Positions 55,701-64,000 of a stretch of DNA of 64,000 nt are shown here, piece by piece. This DNA is from Lysobacterales bacterium (GTDB lineage: Bacteria; Pseudomonadota; Gammaproteobacteria; Xanthomonadales; Wenzhouxiangellaceae), in the NCBI GenBank assembly GCA_002722315.1, contig PBLG01000047.1:1-64000 (forward strand), written 5' to 3'. The first letter of the stretch is position 1; each line of letters opens with the position of its first letter. The notes under the pieces were generated by a model. It was given only the letters and a program-made list of their open reading frames with translations, was not told the DNA's origin and made no database searches. The position numbers were made by a program, and so were the translations under genes.

Positions 55701-56467
55701 TGCGCCGTGTCCTTCCCCTCGGCGCAGTGTTGTTGCTGGCCGCATGCGGCGGGTCGGAAGTTCGCGACGGCGCCGGCCGCCCGATTGACCCGAACCAGAT
55801 CGAGGTGCCAGAGCCGCGCCCAGAGCCGCGCGCCCGCTACGGCAATCACTCGCCGTACACCGTGCTCGGAAAGACCTACCACGTGTTGCCTTCGTCCCGG
55901 GGCTACCGTGAGCGCGGGCGCGCGTCCTGGTACGGCAGCAAGTTTCACGGTCGACTGACCTCGTCCGGAGAACCGTTCGACATGTACAAGGTATCGGCCG
56001 CGCACAAGACGCTGCCGCTGCCGAGCTGGGTCGAGGTCACCAACCTCGACAACGGCCGCAAGCTGCGCATCCGCGTCAATGATCGAGGCCCGTTCAAGGA
56101 AGGACGGATCATCGATCTGTCCTACGCCGCGGCGGTCAAGCTCGGTGTGCTCGACGCCGGCACCGCCGCGGTCGAAGTCCGCGCGCTGGATTTCGGCGGC
56201 CAGGCCGCCGCGATCGCCGCGCGCCCGGTATCGGTGCCGGTCGAACTCCAGGCGGGTGCGTTCAGCAGTCGTGAAACGGCCGATCAACTGGCCCGACGGC
56301 TGGGCGACGCCGGCATCGACAACGTTCAGGTGCAGCGAGCGCGGGTCAGACGGGATACGGTGTGGCGGGTGCGTATCGGGCCCGTCTGGGAGCCGGCGCA
56401 TGCCCAGCGGCTGGTCGAGCGCGTACTCGAACTCGGCCTCGAAGCCCCCGTCTATGTCTACCCCTGA
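55700..56467 (+). CDS. rlpA: RlpA septal lipoprotein
   Basis: 255 residues. Lipobox LLLAAC (Cys16), double-psi beta-barrel (GRASWYGSKFHGRLTSSGEPFDMYKVSAAHKTLPLPSWVEVTNL, VNDRGPF) with its catalytic His/Asp region and a C-terminal SPOR domain (VELQAGAFSSRETADQLARRL) that binds denuded glycan. Start shares a base with the mltB stop (TGATG). Confidence 0.95.
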   Translation: MRRVLPLGAVLLLAACGGSEVRDGAGRPIDPNQIEVPEPRPEPRARYGNHSPYTVLGKTYHVLPSSRGYRERGRASWYGSKFHGRLTSSGEPFDMYKVSAAHKTLPLPSWVEVTNLDNGRKLRIRVNDRGPFKEGRIIDLSYAAAVKLGVLDAGTAAVEVRALDFGGQAAAIAARPVSVPVELQAGAFSSRETADQLARRLGDAGIDNVQVQRARVRRDTVWRVRIGPVWEPAHAQRLVERVLELGLEAPVYVYP

Positions 56468-56504
56468 GCGCCTTGAACAGGCAATTAATCGAATGGAGCA
56501 CTTG

Positions 56505-57659
56505 ATGAATTTGAAGCATTTTCTGGTCGCCCTTGCAATCGCGGCGCTGATGCCGATCGAAGCCGTTCGGGCCCAGGTCCCCTCGCCGCCCGAACTTGGC
56601 GCGACGAGCTATGTCCTGCTGGATTTCCATTCCGGCGAGACGATTGCCGAAAAGGAGCCGGACCTCCAGGTCGAACCTGCCAGCATCACCAAGCTGATGA
56701 CCAGCTACGTCGTATTCAGAGAGCTGGCCAAGGGCCAGTTGAGCCTCGACGACAAGGTATTGATCAGCGAGAAGGCGTGGCGCACGGGCGGCTCGAGGAT
56801 GTTCGTCGAAGTCGACACCGAGGTAAGCGTCGAGGACCTGCTCATGGGCGTGATCGTCCAATCCGGCAATGACGCATCGGTCGCGCTGGCCGAACACGTG
56901 GCCGGCTCCGAGGAAGTCTTCGCCCAGATGATGAACGCCGAAGCCGAGCGGCTGGGCATGGACAACACGACTTACCAGAACGCCACCGGCCTGCCGTCGC
57001 CGGACCACTACACCACGGCGCACGACATCGCCATCCTGGCCCGCGCGCTGATCGAGGAATTCCCCGAATACTACCGCTGGTATTCGCAGCAGGAGTTCAC
57101 CTACAACGACATCACCCAGCCCAATCGCAACCTTCTGCTGTACCGCGACTCGAGCGTCGACGGACTCAAGACCGGTCACACGGAAGCGGCCGGGTACTGC
57201 CTTGCGACCTCGGCATTGCGAGACGGCATGCGCCTGATCAGCGTGGTGATGGGCACCGAAAGCGAAAGCGCCCGGGCCACTGCCAGCCAGGCATTGCTCA
57301 ACTACGGCTTTCGCTTCTTCGAAACCTTCAAGCTCTACGCCGCCGGCGACGTCATTTCGACGACACCGGTCTGGAAGGGTGAAATCGAGGAAATGCGGCT
57401 CGGCATCGAAGGCGACGTTTTCGTGACCGTACCGCGCGGCAGCCAGGGCTCGCTGTCGGCCGAAGTGCTGGTGCCCAGCACACCGATCGCACCGTTCGAA
57501 CAGGGCCAGGAATTCGGAACGCTGGAGGTCAGCTTCGACGGCGAGCCCCGGCTTCAGCGCCCGCTGGTGGTCCTCGACGAGGTGCCCCGGGCCGGCTGGT
57601 GGGGACGCACCACCGACGGTATCGGCCTGTGGTTCGACGGATTGTTCGGCGGCGACTGA
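56505..57659 (+). CDS. dacA: D-alanyl-D-alanine carboxypeptidase (PBP5/6 type)
   Basis: 384 residues with signal peptide 1-23 (VRAQ). Catalytic S60-I-T-K63, SGN in VQSGNDAS and [11 protein letters not shown] are intact, with the C-terminal beta domain and amphipathic tail ([19 protein letters not shown]). GGAG six bases before ATG 56505 decides the start over ATG 56493. Confidence 0.95.
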   Translation: MNLKHFLVALAIAALMPIEAVRAQVPSPPELGATSYVLLDFHSGETIAEKEPDLQVEPASITKLMTSYVVFRELAKGQLSLDDKVLISEKAWRTGGSRMFVEVDTEVSVEDLLMGVIVQSGNDASVALAEHVAGSEEVFAQMMNAEAERLGMDNTTYQNATGLPSPDHYTTAHDIAILARALIEEFPEYYRWYSQQEFTYNDITQPNRNLLLYRDSSVDGLKTGHTEAAGYCLATSALRDGMRLISVVMGTESESARATASQALLNYGFRFFETFKLYAAGDVISTTPVWKGEIEEMRLGIEGDVFVTVPRGSQGSLSAEVLVPSTPIAPFEQGQEFGTLEVSFDGEPRLQRPLVVLDEVPRAGWWGRTTDGIGLWFDGLFGGD

Positions 57660-57674
57660 ATCCGGGCCGTCTGC

Positions 57675-57950
57675 ATGAATATCAAGCTCGACACCGAAGG
57701 CGCACTGGAATTTCCCTGCCGCTACCCGGTCAAGGCCATGACGCACGCCCGCGAGAGAGCGCTGGACCAGGTCATCACGGCCATCGCGAACCAGGGCGCC
57801 GATCCCGATCGCGCCAGCGTCACGGTACGCCCCAGCCGCAACGGTCGATTCCAGAGCATCACGGTCGAGGTCCACGCGCAATCCAGAACCCAGCTGGAAT
57901 CGGTGTATTCGAGCCTGCGGGCGCTGGACGTCGTGGTCATGACCTTATGA
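57675..57950 (+). CDS. ybeD: DUF493 (YbeD) family protein
   Basis: 91 residues, small regulatory alpha/beta protein: [12 protein letters not shown] opening, [16 protein letters not shown] and the C-terminal [11 protein letters not shown]. Conserved between dacA and lipB. Stop overlaps the lipB start in ATGA. Confidence 0.92.
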   Translation: MNIKLDTEGALEFPCRYPVKAMTHARERALDQVITAIANQGADPDRASVTVRPSRNGRFQSITVEVHAQSRTQLESVYSSLRALDVVVMTL

Positions 57951-58669
57951 GCGCACCGTCGCTCAAGGTCCGCGAACTCGGGCGCAGACCCTATCTGCAG
58001 ACCTGGGAGGCGATGCGCGCGTTCACCGACCGGCGCGGCCCGGAAGCGCCCGACGAACTCTGGCTTCTGGAACATCCGCCGGTCTACACCCAGGGACTGG
58101 CCGGCAAGCCCGAGCACGTGCTCGACGCCGGCGGCATTCCAGTCATCCAGACCGATCGCGGCGGCCAGGTCACCTATCACGGCCCGGGTCAGCTGGTCGC
58201 CTACCCGCTGCTGGATCTCGACCGCCTCGGGCTGGGCATTCGCACGCTGGTGGCGACGCTGGAGACCGTCACCATTGGCCTCCTCGACGAACTCGGCATC
58301 CCCGCCCATCGCACCGACGGCGCACCCGGGGTTTTCGTCGACGGCGCGAAGATCGCGTCGATCGGAATGAAGGTTCGACGTGGCTGTACCTTTCACGGCC
58401 TTGCGTTCAATATGACGATGGACCTGTCGCCGTTCGCCCGCATCAACCCGTGCGGATTCGCCGGGCAACCAATGACGCGGCTGATCGATCTCGTCGACGA
58501 ACCGGTCGATGGAACCGACCTGGGCCGCCGGCTGGCCGGGCGGCTGGCAGGCGCGATCGGCCTTGACTGGAACATCGAAGCAACCCATGATGAGAATCAT
58601 CCATTGGCCGCTCTTGTCGGCGCTCCGAGCGAAAAAACTGACGGTGGTGTCGAATCCAATGAAACCTAG
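57947..58669 (+). CDS. lipB: Octanoyltransferase LipB
   Basis: 240 residues. Transfers octanoyl from ACP to lipoyl domains. [41 protein letters not shown] (catalytic Lys) and [14 protein letters not shown] (catalytic Cys) are present. The usual follower lipA is replaced here by prc. Confidence 0.95.
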   Translation: MSAPSLKVRELGRRPYLQTWEAMRAFTDRRGPEAPDELWLLEHPPVYTQGLAGKPEHVLDAGGIPVIQTDRGGQVTYHGPGQLVAYPLLDLDRLGLGIRTLVATLETVTIGLLDELGIPAHRTDGAPGVFVDGAKIASIGMKVRRGCTFHGLAFNMTMDLSPFARINPCGFAGQPMTRLIDLVDEPVDGTDLGRRLAGRLAGAIGLDWNIEATHDENHPLAALVGAPSEKTDGGVESNET

Positions 58670-58690
58670 ACAACCGAATTCGGGTCTGAA

Positions 58691-60859
58691 ATGGTCATGA
58701 ATACCAAAATCCTGCATCTGATCGCCGCGCTCGCCCTGCTCTTCCCGGCCGTTGCCGGGGCCACGGACGCCGAAAAGCAGCCCGCGGAAGCGGTGAAGTC
58801 GCTCACGCCGACCACCGAACAGCGCTTCACCACGCGCCTGGCCTCGCGCTTTCTGACCAGTTACCACTACCAGAGCGAGGAGCTGGACGACGCGCTTTCC
58901 GAGCGCATCTTCACCCAATACCTGGACCTGCTCGACCCGAACAGGATGTATTTCCTGGCGTCCGACATCGAACAGCTGGACCGCTATCGCCACCGCCTGG
59001 ACGAAGCGCTGCGGGCCGCGGAGATCGAACCGGCATTCGAGATCTTCAGCATCTATCGCGAACGTGTCGATCAGCGAATCGCCCATGCGCGCGCCCAGCT
59101 GGAAAGCGAATTCGATTTCACCGTCGAGGAAGACTACCAGTTCGATCGTTCCGAAAGCCCGTGGGCGGAAACCACCGAAGAGCTGGACGAGATCTGGCGC
59201 AAGCGGGTCAAGAACGACTGGTTGGGCCTGAAGCTGGCCGAGCGCGAGGTCGACGACATCCGTGAAACACTGGATGGACGCTACGGAAACATCCACAAGC
59301 GGGTCAGCGATTTCAACTCCGACGACGTGTTCCAGTTCTTCATGAACGCCTATGCCAGCGCGATCGAACCGCATTCCTCGTACATGTCGCCGCGCCTGGC
59401 CGAGAATTTCGAAATTTCGATGAAGCTTTCGCTGGATGGCATCGGCGCGTTGCTGAGCAGCCAGAACGAATACGTGGAAGTGGCCGACGTGGTCCCCGGC
59501 GGCCCTGCCGACCTGGACGGAAGGTTGCAGGCCGGCGACCGCATCGTCGGTGTTGCCCAGGGCGAAGACGAGTTCGTCGACGTGGTCGGCTGGCGTCTCG
59601 ACGACGTGGTCGACCTGATCCGCGGCGAACGCGAAACGCTGGTGCGACTCGAGATCCTGCCGGCGGAAACCGGCATGAAGGGGCCATCGGAAATCATCGA
59701 TATCGTTCGTAACGAAGTCAAGCTCGAGGAACAGGCCGCCCAGGCGTCGGTGGAGGAAGTCGAAACCGGGGATGGCGTCAAGAAAATCGGCGTGATCGAC
59801 GTGCCGGTGTTCTACGTCGATTTTCGCGGTCGCGCTCGCAACGAACCGAATTACCGTTCGAGCACGCGCGACGTGCGCCGCCTGATCAACGAATTGCGCG
59901 CAGACGGCGTCGAGGGGATCGTCATCGACCTGCGCGGCAACGGCGGCGGTGCGCTGGTGGAGGCGACCACCATGACCGGCCTTTTCATCGACACCGGACC
60001 GGTTGTCCAGGTGCGCGACGCCAACGGTCGTGTCTCGATCGAAACCGATCGCGAACCGGGCATGGCCTGGGACGGCCCGCTGGCGGTGCTGGTCAATCGA
60101 TCCAGCGCTTCGGCATCGGAGATCTTCGCCGCGGCCATCCAGGACTACGGGCGCGGCATCATCCTGGGCGAACCCACGTTCGGCAAGGGCACCGTGCAAA
60201 ACCTGTTCAACCTGGACAATTACCTGACCGACGATGAAAAGAAGCTCGGCCAGATCAAGCTGACCATGGCCAAGTTCTTCCGGATCGACGGCGGCTCCAC
60301 CCAGCTGCGCGGCGTCACCCCGGACATCACGCTGCCCAGCTTCGGCGATCCCGAGAAATACGGCGAAGCCGCGCTCGATTACGCGATGGACTGGAGCAGC
60401 ATCGAGGAAACCGACTATCAGCGCATCGCCGACCTGTCGCCACTGCTTCCGCAGGCACGCGAACAGCACCTGGCGCGGCGCGAATCGAACGAGGAGCTCA
60501 AGGAACTGATCGATGACTTCGAACGGTTCCGGGAACTCGACCGGCGCACCAGCGTCTCGTTGCTCGAGAGCGAGCGCGTGCGCGAACGCGAAGAGGCCGA
60601 GGCTCGGCGCGCATCCAGTTTTGCACATGCCGAGACCGGCGAAATCCCGCCTGAAGCCGACGCTGAAGCCGGCGATGCTGGGGCCGACGGCAATACCGAC
60701 GGCGACCCGGAGGGCGATGCGACCCAGGAAGATGAGGAGGAAGCCGACGTGCTCCGAACCGAAGCCGCGCGCATCCTGGCCGATCTCATCGAACTCGACC
60801 AGGGCCAGCATCGCCTGGTCCAGGTCCAGCACCCGATATCCCCGGGTTCGCTGAACTGA
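58691..60859 (+). CDS. prc: Tail-specific periplasmic protease Prc
   Basis: 722 residues with signal sequence (AVAGATD). N-terminal tail-binding domain, PDZ (SLDGIGALLSSQNEYVEVADVVPGGPA) and S41 protease with GNGGGALVEA, catalytic Ser in RSSASASEIFAAA and Lys in FGKGTVQ about 25 residues later. An acidic low-complexity insert near the end (PPEADAEAGDAGADGNTDGD) is unusual. Confidence 0.95.
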   Translation: MVMNTKILHLIAALALLFPAVAGATDAEKQPAEAVKSLTPTTEQRFTTRLASRFLTSYHYQSEELDDALSERIFTQYLDLLDPNRMYFLASDIEQLDRYRHRLDEALRAAEIEPAFEIFSIYRERVDQRIAHARAQLESEFDFTVEEDYQFDRSESPWAETTEELDEIWRKRVKNDWLGLKLAEREVDDIRETLDGRYGNIHKRVSDFNSDDVFQFFMNAYASAIEPHSSYMSPRLAENFEISMKLSLDGIGALLSSQNEYVEVADVVPGGPADLDGRLQAGDRIVGVAQGEDEFVDVVGWRLDDVVDLIRGERETLVRLEILPAETGMKGPSEIIDIVRNEVKLEEQAAQASVEEVETGDGVKKIGVIDVPVFYVDFRGRARNEPNYRSSTRDVRRLINELRADGVEGIVIDLRGNGGGALVEATTMTGLFIDTGPVVQVRDANGRVSIETDREPGMAWDGPLAVLVNRSSASASEIFAAAIQDYGRGIILGEPTFGKGTVQNLFNLDNYLTDDEKKLGQIKLTMAKFFRIDGGSTQLRGVTPDITLPSFGDPEKYGEAALDYAMDWSSIEETDYQRIADLSPLLPQAREQHLARRESNEELKELIDDFERFRELDRRTSVSLLESERVREREEAEARRASSFAHAETGEIPPEADAEAGDAGADGNTDGDPEGDATQEDEEEADVLRTEAARILADLIELDQGQHRLVQVQHPISPGSLN

Positions 60860-60948
60860 GCCCGGCTCATCGAGTGTGCCCCGCCAGGCACGCATGAGCC
60901 ACCGGACCGGTTACGGCCCCGCCGGCCGGCCCGGTAAGTAGTCGACGC

Positions 60949-63096
60949 ATGAGCTCAGACGCCGTCCAGGTCGCGGTCCCGGTGCCGCTCTACCGCCTCT
61001 TCGATTACCTGGCGCCGGTCGGCGAACCGGCGCCGCCGCCGGGTTCCCGCGTGCTGGTGCCGTTCGGCAATCGCAAGCTGGTCGGCGTCGTGACCGGCCG
61101 TTCGAACGGGTCGGGAATCGATCCGGCCCGCATCAAGCCCGTGGAACGGACCTTCGAGGCAGGCCTGGTCGACCCGGAACTGCTGTCGCTGATGCGCTGG
61201 GCCACGCGCTACTACGCGGCACCACCCGGCGAGCTGGTCAACCATTCCCTGCCGGCCCTTTTGCGCCGGAATCGCGAAATGCCGGCCCCAAGAGTCCACT
61301 GGCTGCGGCTGACCTCCGCCGGCGCGCAAGCCGACCTGGAACGTGCGCCGCGACAGCGCGAAGTGGCCGAATTGCTGGAGGCCGGACCCCTCTCGCGCGA
61401 GTCGCTGTCCGAGGCCGGCGCAAGTGCGGCAACGCTACGGCGCATGTTCGAGACCGGGCTCGTCGAGGCCTGCGGGCCGCCGCAATCGCCGCCGGTGCCG
61501 GGACCGGAACTCAACCCCGACCAGCGCGCCGCGCTGGCCGCAATCCTGAACGCACGCCACCGCTTCGAAACCCTGCTCCTGGCGGGCGTCACCGGAAGCG
61601 GCAAGACCGAGGTCTACCTGCAGGCCGCGCGCCACCTGCTTCGCCGCGGGCGACAGATCCTGGTGCTTGTGCCCGAGATTGGACTGACGCCGCAGTTCGT
61701 CCGGCGCCTGGAGGCGCGCCTTGGCCGCAAGGCGCATGTGTTTCACTCCGGCCTCGGTGAACGCGAGCGGCTGGAAACCTGGCAGGCCGCCGGCAGCGGC
61801 GAGGCCGAGCTGCTCATCGGCACGCGTTCAGCGGTATTTCTGCCGTTGAAACGGCCGGGGCTGCTGATCGTCGACGAGGAACACGACGGCTCGTTCAAGC
61901 AATTCGACGCGATGCGATATCACGCCCGCGACGTGGCCGTGCTGCGCGCCAGCCGGCTGGGCATCCCGGTGGTCCTGGGCTCGGCCACGCCGTCTCTGGA
62001 ATCGCTGCACAATGCCGAACGCGGCCGATACCGGATGCTGCTGCTGCCCGAGCGCGCCGGCACGTCCGGACAGCCGCACTGGCGCATCGACGACCCGCGC
62101 GGACAGCGCGTCGAGCACGGCCTGACCGAAAAGCTGGTGGCGCGGATACGCAAGACGCTGGACGACGGCGAGCAGGTGCTTGTCTATCGGAACAGGCGCG
62201 GCTACGCGCCGGTGCTGATCTGCAACGAGTGCGGCTGGCAGGCCGACTGCGATCACTGCAGCGCGCACCTGACCTGGCATCGCAGCGCCAATCGACTCAA
62301 CTGCCACCATTGCGGGCGCTACCGCAGCGTCCCGGTACGCTGCCCGGAATGCCATTCGCCGCAGATCCAGGCCGTGGGCTCCGGTACCGAAAGAATCGAA
62401 GCCGCACTGATGGAGCACTTTCCCGATCACCCGGTGCTGCGCGCCGACCGCGACGTGGTTCGCGGCCGCGACGATTTCGAGGCGTTGCTCGACCAGGTCG
62501 CGACCGGCGAACCCTGCATCCTGGTCGGCACCCAGATGCTGGCCAAGGGACATCACCTGCCGGGGATAGGACTTGCGATCATGCTGGACACCGATCAGCT
62601 GCTGTTCAGCGCCGATTTCCGGGCGCCGGAGCGACTGGCGCAAAGCATCGTCCAGGTCGCCGGCCGCGCGGGAAGGGCACAGCAGGGCCGGTTCGTTCTG
62701 CAAAGCCGCCACCCGGAGCACCCGCTGATCCAGACGCTGGCCGGCGGCGATTACCTGAGCGCGGCGCGCCTGATGCTGGAGGAAAGAAGGGACGCCGGCC
62801 TGCCGCCGTGGCAGAACCTGGCGATGGTGCGGGCCGAGGCGCAGAAAGCGTCCGATGCGGCCGGCTTCCTGCGCGAGGTTGCCCGTCTTATCGACGGCAA
62901 AGCGGTCCAGGTGTCCGGGCCGCTGGCCGCGATTCTCCAGCGCCGCGCCGGCTTCTGGCGCTACCAGTTATGGCTGATGTCGGAATCCCGGGCCGCTCTC
63001 GGCGCGGAGACCGCTCGCCTGACCGGGATCATCGAAGGCATGCCCGAAGCCAGGACGGTGCGTTGGCACATCGACGTGGACCCGATGGAGGTCTGA
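60949..63096 (+). CDS. priA: Primosomal helicase PriA
   Basis: 715 residues. Replication-restart 3'-5' helicase. N-terminal DNA-binding domain, Walker A GVTGSGKTEVYL at about 215-226, DEEHD box, eight-Cys zinc region CNECGWQADCDHC ... CHHCG ... CPECHS, and QSIVQVAGRAGRA. Ends in convergence with the small lipoprotein gene. Confidence 0.96.
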   Translation: MSSDAVQVAVPVPLYRLFDYLAPVGEPAPPPGSRVLVPFGNRKLVGVVTGRSNGSGIDPARIKPVERTFEAGLVDPELLSLMRWATRYYAAPPGELVNHSLPALLRRNREMPAPRVHWLRLTSAGAQADLERAPRQREVAELLEAGPLSRESLSEAGASAATLRRMFETGLVEACGPPQSPPVPGPELNPDQRAALAAILNARHRFETLLLAGVTGSGKTEVYLQAARHLLRRGRQILVLVPEIGLTPQFVRRLEARLGRKAHVFHSGLGERERLETWQAAGSGEAELLIGTRSAVFLPLKRPGLLIVDEEHDGSFKQFDAMRYHARDVAVLRASRLGIPVVLGSATPSLESLHNAERGRYRMLLLPERAGTSGQPHWRIDDPRGQRVEHGLTEKLVARIRKTLDDGEQVLVYRNRRGYAPVLICNECGWQADCDHCSAHLTWHRSANRLNCHHCGRYRSVPVRCPECHSPQIQAVGSGTERIEAALMEHFPDHPVLRADRDVVRGRDDFEALLDQVATGEPCILVGTQMLAKGHHLPGIGLAIMLDTDQLLFSADFRAPERLAQSIVQVAGRAGRAQQGRFVLQSRHPEHPLIQTLAGGDYLSAARLMLEERRDAGLPPWQNLAMVRAEAQKASDAAGFLREVARLIDGKAVQVSGPLAAILQRRAGFWRYQLWLMSESRAALGAETARLTGIIEGMPEARTVRWHIDVDPMEV

Positions 63097-63118
63097 GTCC
63101 GGATCGTTCATGGCCCGA

Positions 63119-63337
63119 TCAGTCGCCGTCGGCATCATCCTTTCTTGCAAGCGACCTCGCCGGCGCGTTGATCCAGACCACGTCGATGCCCTTGTTGCGG
63201 GCATTTCGCTCGACGGCCTGCATGTAGCCGTCGGCAAGCAGGAATCCGCTTGCCCTGGCCTGCGGCTCGGGGGCCGCGCACGCGCTCAGCAGGAGGGCGG
63301 CAGCGACAACGAAGATCATCCTGATACAGGTTTTCAT
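63119..63337 (-). CDS. Small lipoprotein
   Basis: 72 residues. Signal MKTCIRMIFVVAAALLLSAC with lipobox LLSAC (Cys20), then PEPQARASGFLLADGYMQAVERNARNKGIDVVWINAP and an acidic tail. Not recognised beyond being a lipoprotein; the IDVVWINAP end resembles small exported proteins of unknown role. Confidence 0.7.
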   Translation of the reverse strand: MKTCIRMIFVVAAALLLSACAAPEPQARASGFLLADGYMQAVERNARNKGIDVVWINAPARSLARKDDADGD

Positions 63338-63426
63338 GGAACTCGTCCTGCACCACGCACGGTGCCTGAGCAGGGATGCACTCAAGACTACACCGGCGCG
63401 ATCACCGCCGCAACATCGCGCCCCGC

Positions 63427-64000
63427 TCAACCCGAATGCCATGCCGCCCCCAGGCGGCGGGGGTCGGCGGCCTGGTCGTCGTCGGTGACCGCGTGCACGC
63501 CGCCGAAATACAGACTGCGCCCGGCCCAGCGCCGGGCATCGGGAAATCCGTCTTCCAGCCAGGAATCGGCCGCGCCGCTCCAGTCCGGACTTCCGCGCTC
63601 CAGCGACAGCACGTCGCCTTCCAGGTGCAGGCGCGGGGCATCGACCGCGTCCTGCAGCTGCATGCCGAAATGCATGACGTTGCAAAGCACCTGGGCGATC
63701 GCGGTCCGGATGCGGTTCGAGCCGCCGCTGCCGAGCATGATGCGAGTGCCCGCATGCTCGACCAGGGTCGGCGCCATCATCGACGAAAGCCGGCGGTTGC
63801 GCGGCCAGTTCTCGAAACCCAGCCGATTCAGGTCTTCCTCGCCCAGCATGTTGTTGAGCATGAAGCCGCAGCCCGGCACCACGCGGCCGCAGCCCTCGCC
63901 GTTCGACACTGTCGTCCCGGCCAGGTTGCCGGCGCGGTCACGGATGCTGATCTGGGTCGTGCCGCGGGCGGTGCGAATCCGCGACTGACCGAGATGCCGG
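63427..64000 (-). CDS. ggt: Gamma-glutamyltransferase, 3' part (truncated by window end)
   Basis: Frame is open to the window edge. RGTTQISIRDRAGN carries the N-terminal nucleophile Thr of the small subunit (codon 63960-63958), and TVSNGEGCGRVVPGCGFMLNNMLGEEDLN and PTLVEHAGTRIMLGSGGSNRIRTAIAQV are diagnostic GGT small-subunit blocks. The periplasmic enzyme cleaves glutathione. The large subunit lies beyond 64000. Confidence 0.9.
   Translation of the reverse strand, partial: RHLGQSRIRTARGTTQISIRDRAGNLAGTTVSNGEGCGRVVPGCGFMLNNMLGEEDLNRLGFENWPRNRRLSSMMAPTLVEHAGTRIMLGSGGSNRIRTAIAQVLCNVMHFGMQLQDAVDAPRLHLEGDVLSLERGSPDWSGAADSWLEDGFPDARRWAGRSLYFGGVHAVTDDDQAADPRRLGAAWHSG

Noticed and set aside
57722..60895. 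1057-codon minus-strand frame over lipB and prc
   Set aside because: Covers two well-supported genes on the other strand; no domain or signal peptide visible.

Overview
The window reads as high-GC gammaproteobacterial chromosome. Gene order (pcnB-folK-panB-panC-panD-pgi, dapA-bamC, lgt-thyA ... folA, mreB-mreC-mreD-mrdA-rodA-mltB-rlpA-dacA-ybeD-lipB) and a DUF6116 protein point to the Lysobacterales/Xanthomonadales side of the class. A glycine/sarcosine plus sarcosine/dimethylglycine methyltransferase pair, which makes glycine betaine from glycine, suggests a halophilic or salt-tolerant member (a Wenzhouxiangella-like organism would fit; this is inference). Nearly all coding space is housekeeping; rRNA, IS elements, prophage and CRISPR are not visible.

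Layout. 1-2.2 kb: ABA4-like membrane protein, DUF488 protein, two tRNA-Ser genes with a 55-bp duplication downstream, and a GDCCVxC cysteine-rich protein. 2.3-4.0 kb: betaine synthesis operon whose first gene appears to start at AUC. 4.4-9.9 kb: pcnB-folK-panB-panC-panD-pgi on the minus strand. 10-19 kb: fdxA, bamC/dapA, a peroxiredoxin, a PIN-PhoH ATPase, pilU, a DMT exporter, and two membrane-anchored unknowns. 19-25.4 kb: M16 peptidase, thiE, rubredoxin, a CpdA-like phosphoesterase, DUF6116, DUF192, folA.

25.4-32.3 kb is the accessory region: a Type III restriction-modification operon (mod - two unknown genes - res) followed by a RES/Xre toxin-antitoxin pair, sitting between thyA and folA, genes that are usually neighbours. 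The two unknown genes (a two-TM protein and a small beta-rich protein) between mod and res are the best candidate for an undescribed component.

32.4-37.4 kb: thyA, lgt, a DUF255 thioredoxin-like protein, a BtuF-like binding protein. 37.5-47.2 kb: a five-gene envelope operon (VolA-type lipase lipoprotein, DUF1302 outer-membrane barrel, DUF1329 lipoprotein with a long repetitive coiled coil, YCF48 protein, MMPL/RND transporter), probably for moving or hydrolysing lipids or other hydrophobic compounds. 47.5 kb: a divergent NRAMP-family transporter that lacks the canonical metal motif. 49-58.7 kb: cell-shape and septum cluster. 58.7-64 kb: prc protease, priA, a small lipoprotein and the 3' part of a gamma-glutamyltransferase.

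Three families of intergenic palindromic repeats are scattered through the window: family A (54-100 bp hairpins beginning AGGGAACCTCTGAA), family B (70-bp hairpins with an invariant loop and varying stem) and family C (about 140-bp modules with a CTCATG...GTGCACTGCGG core).
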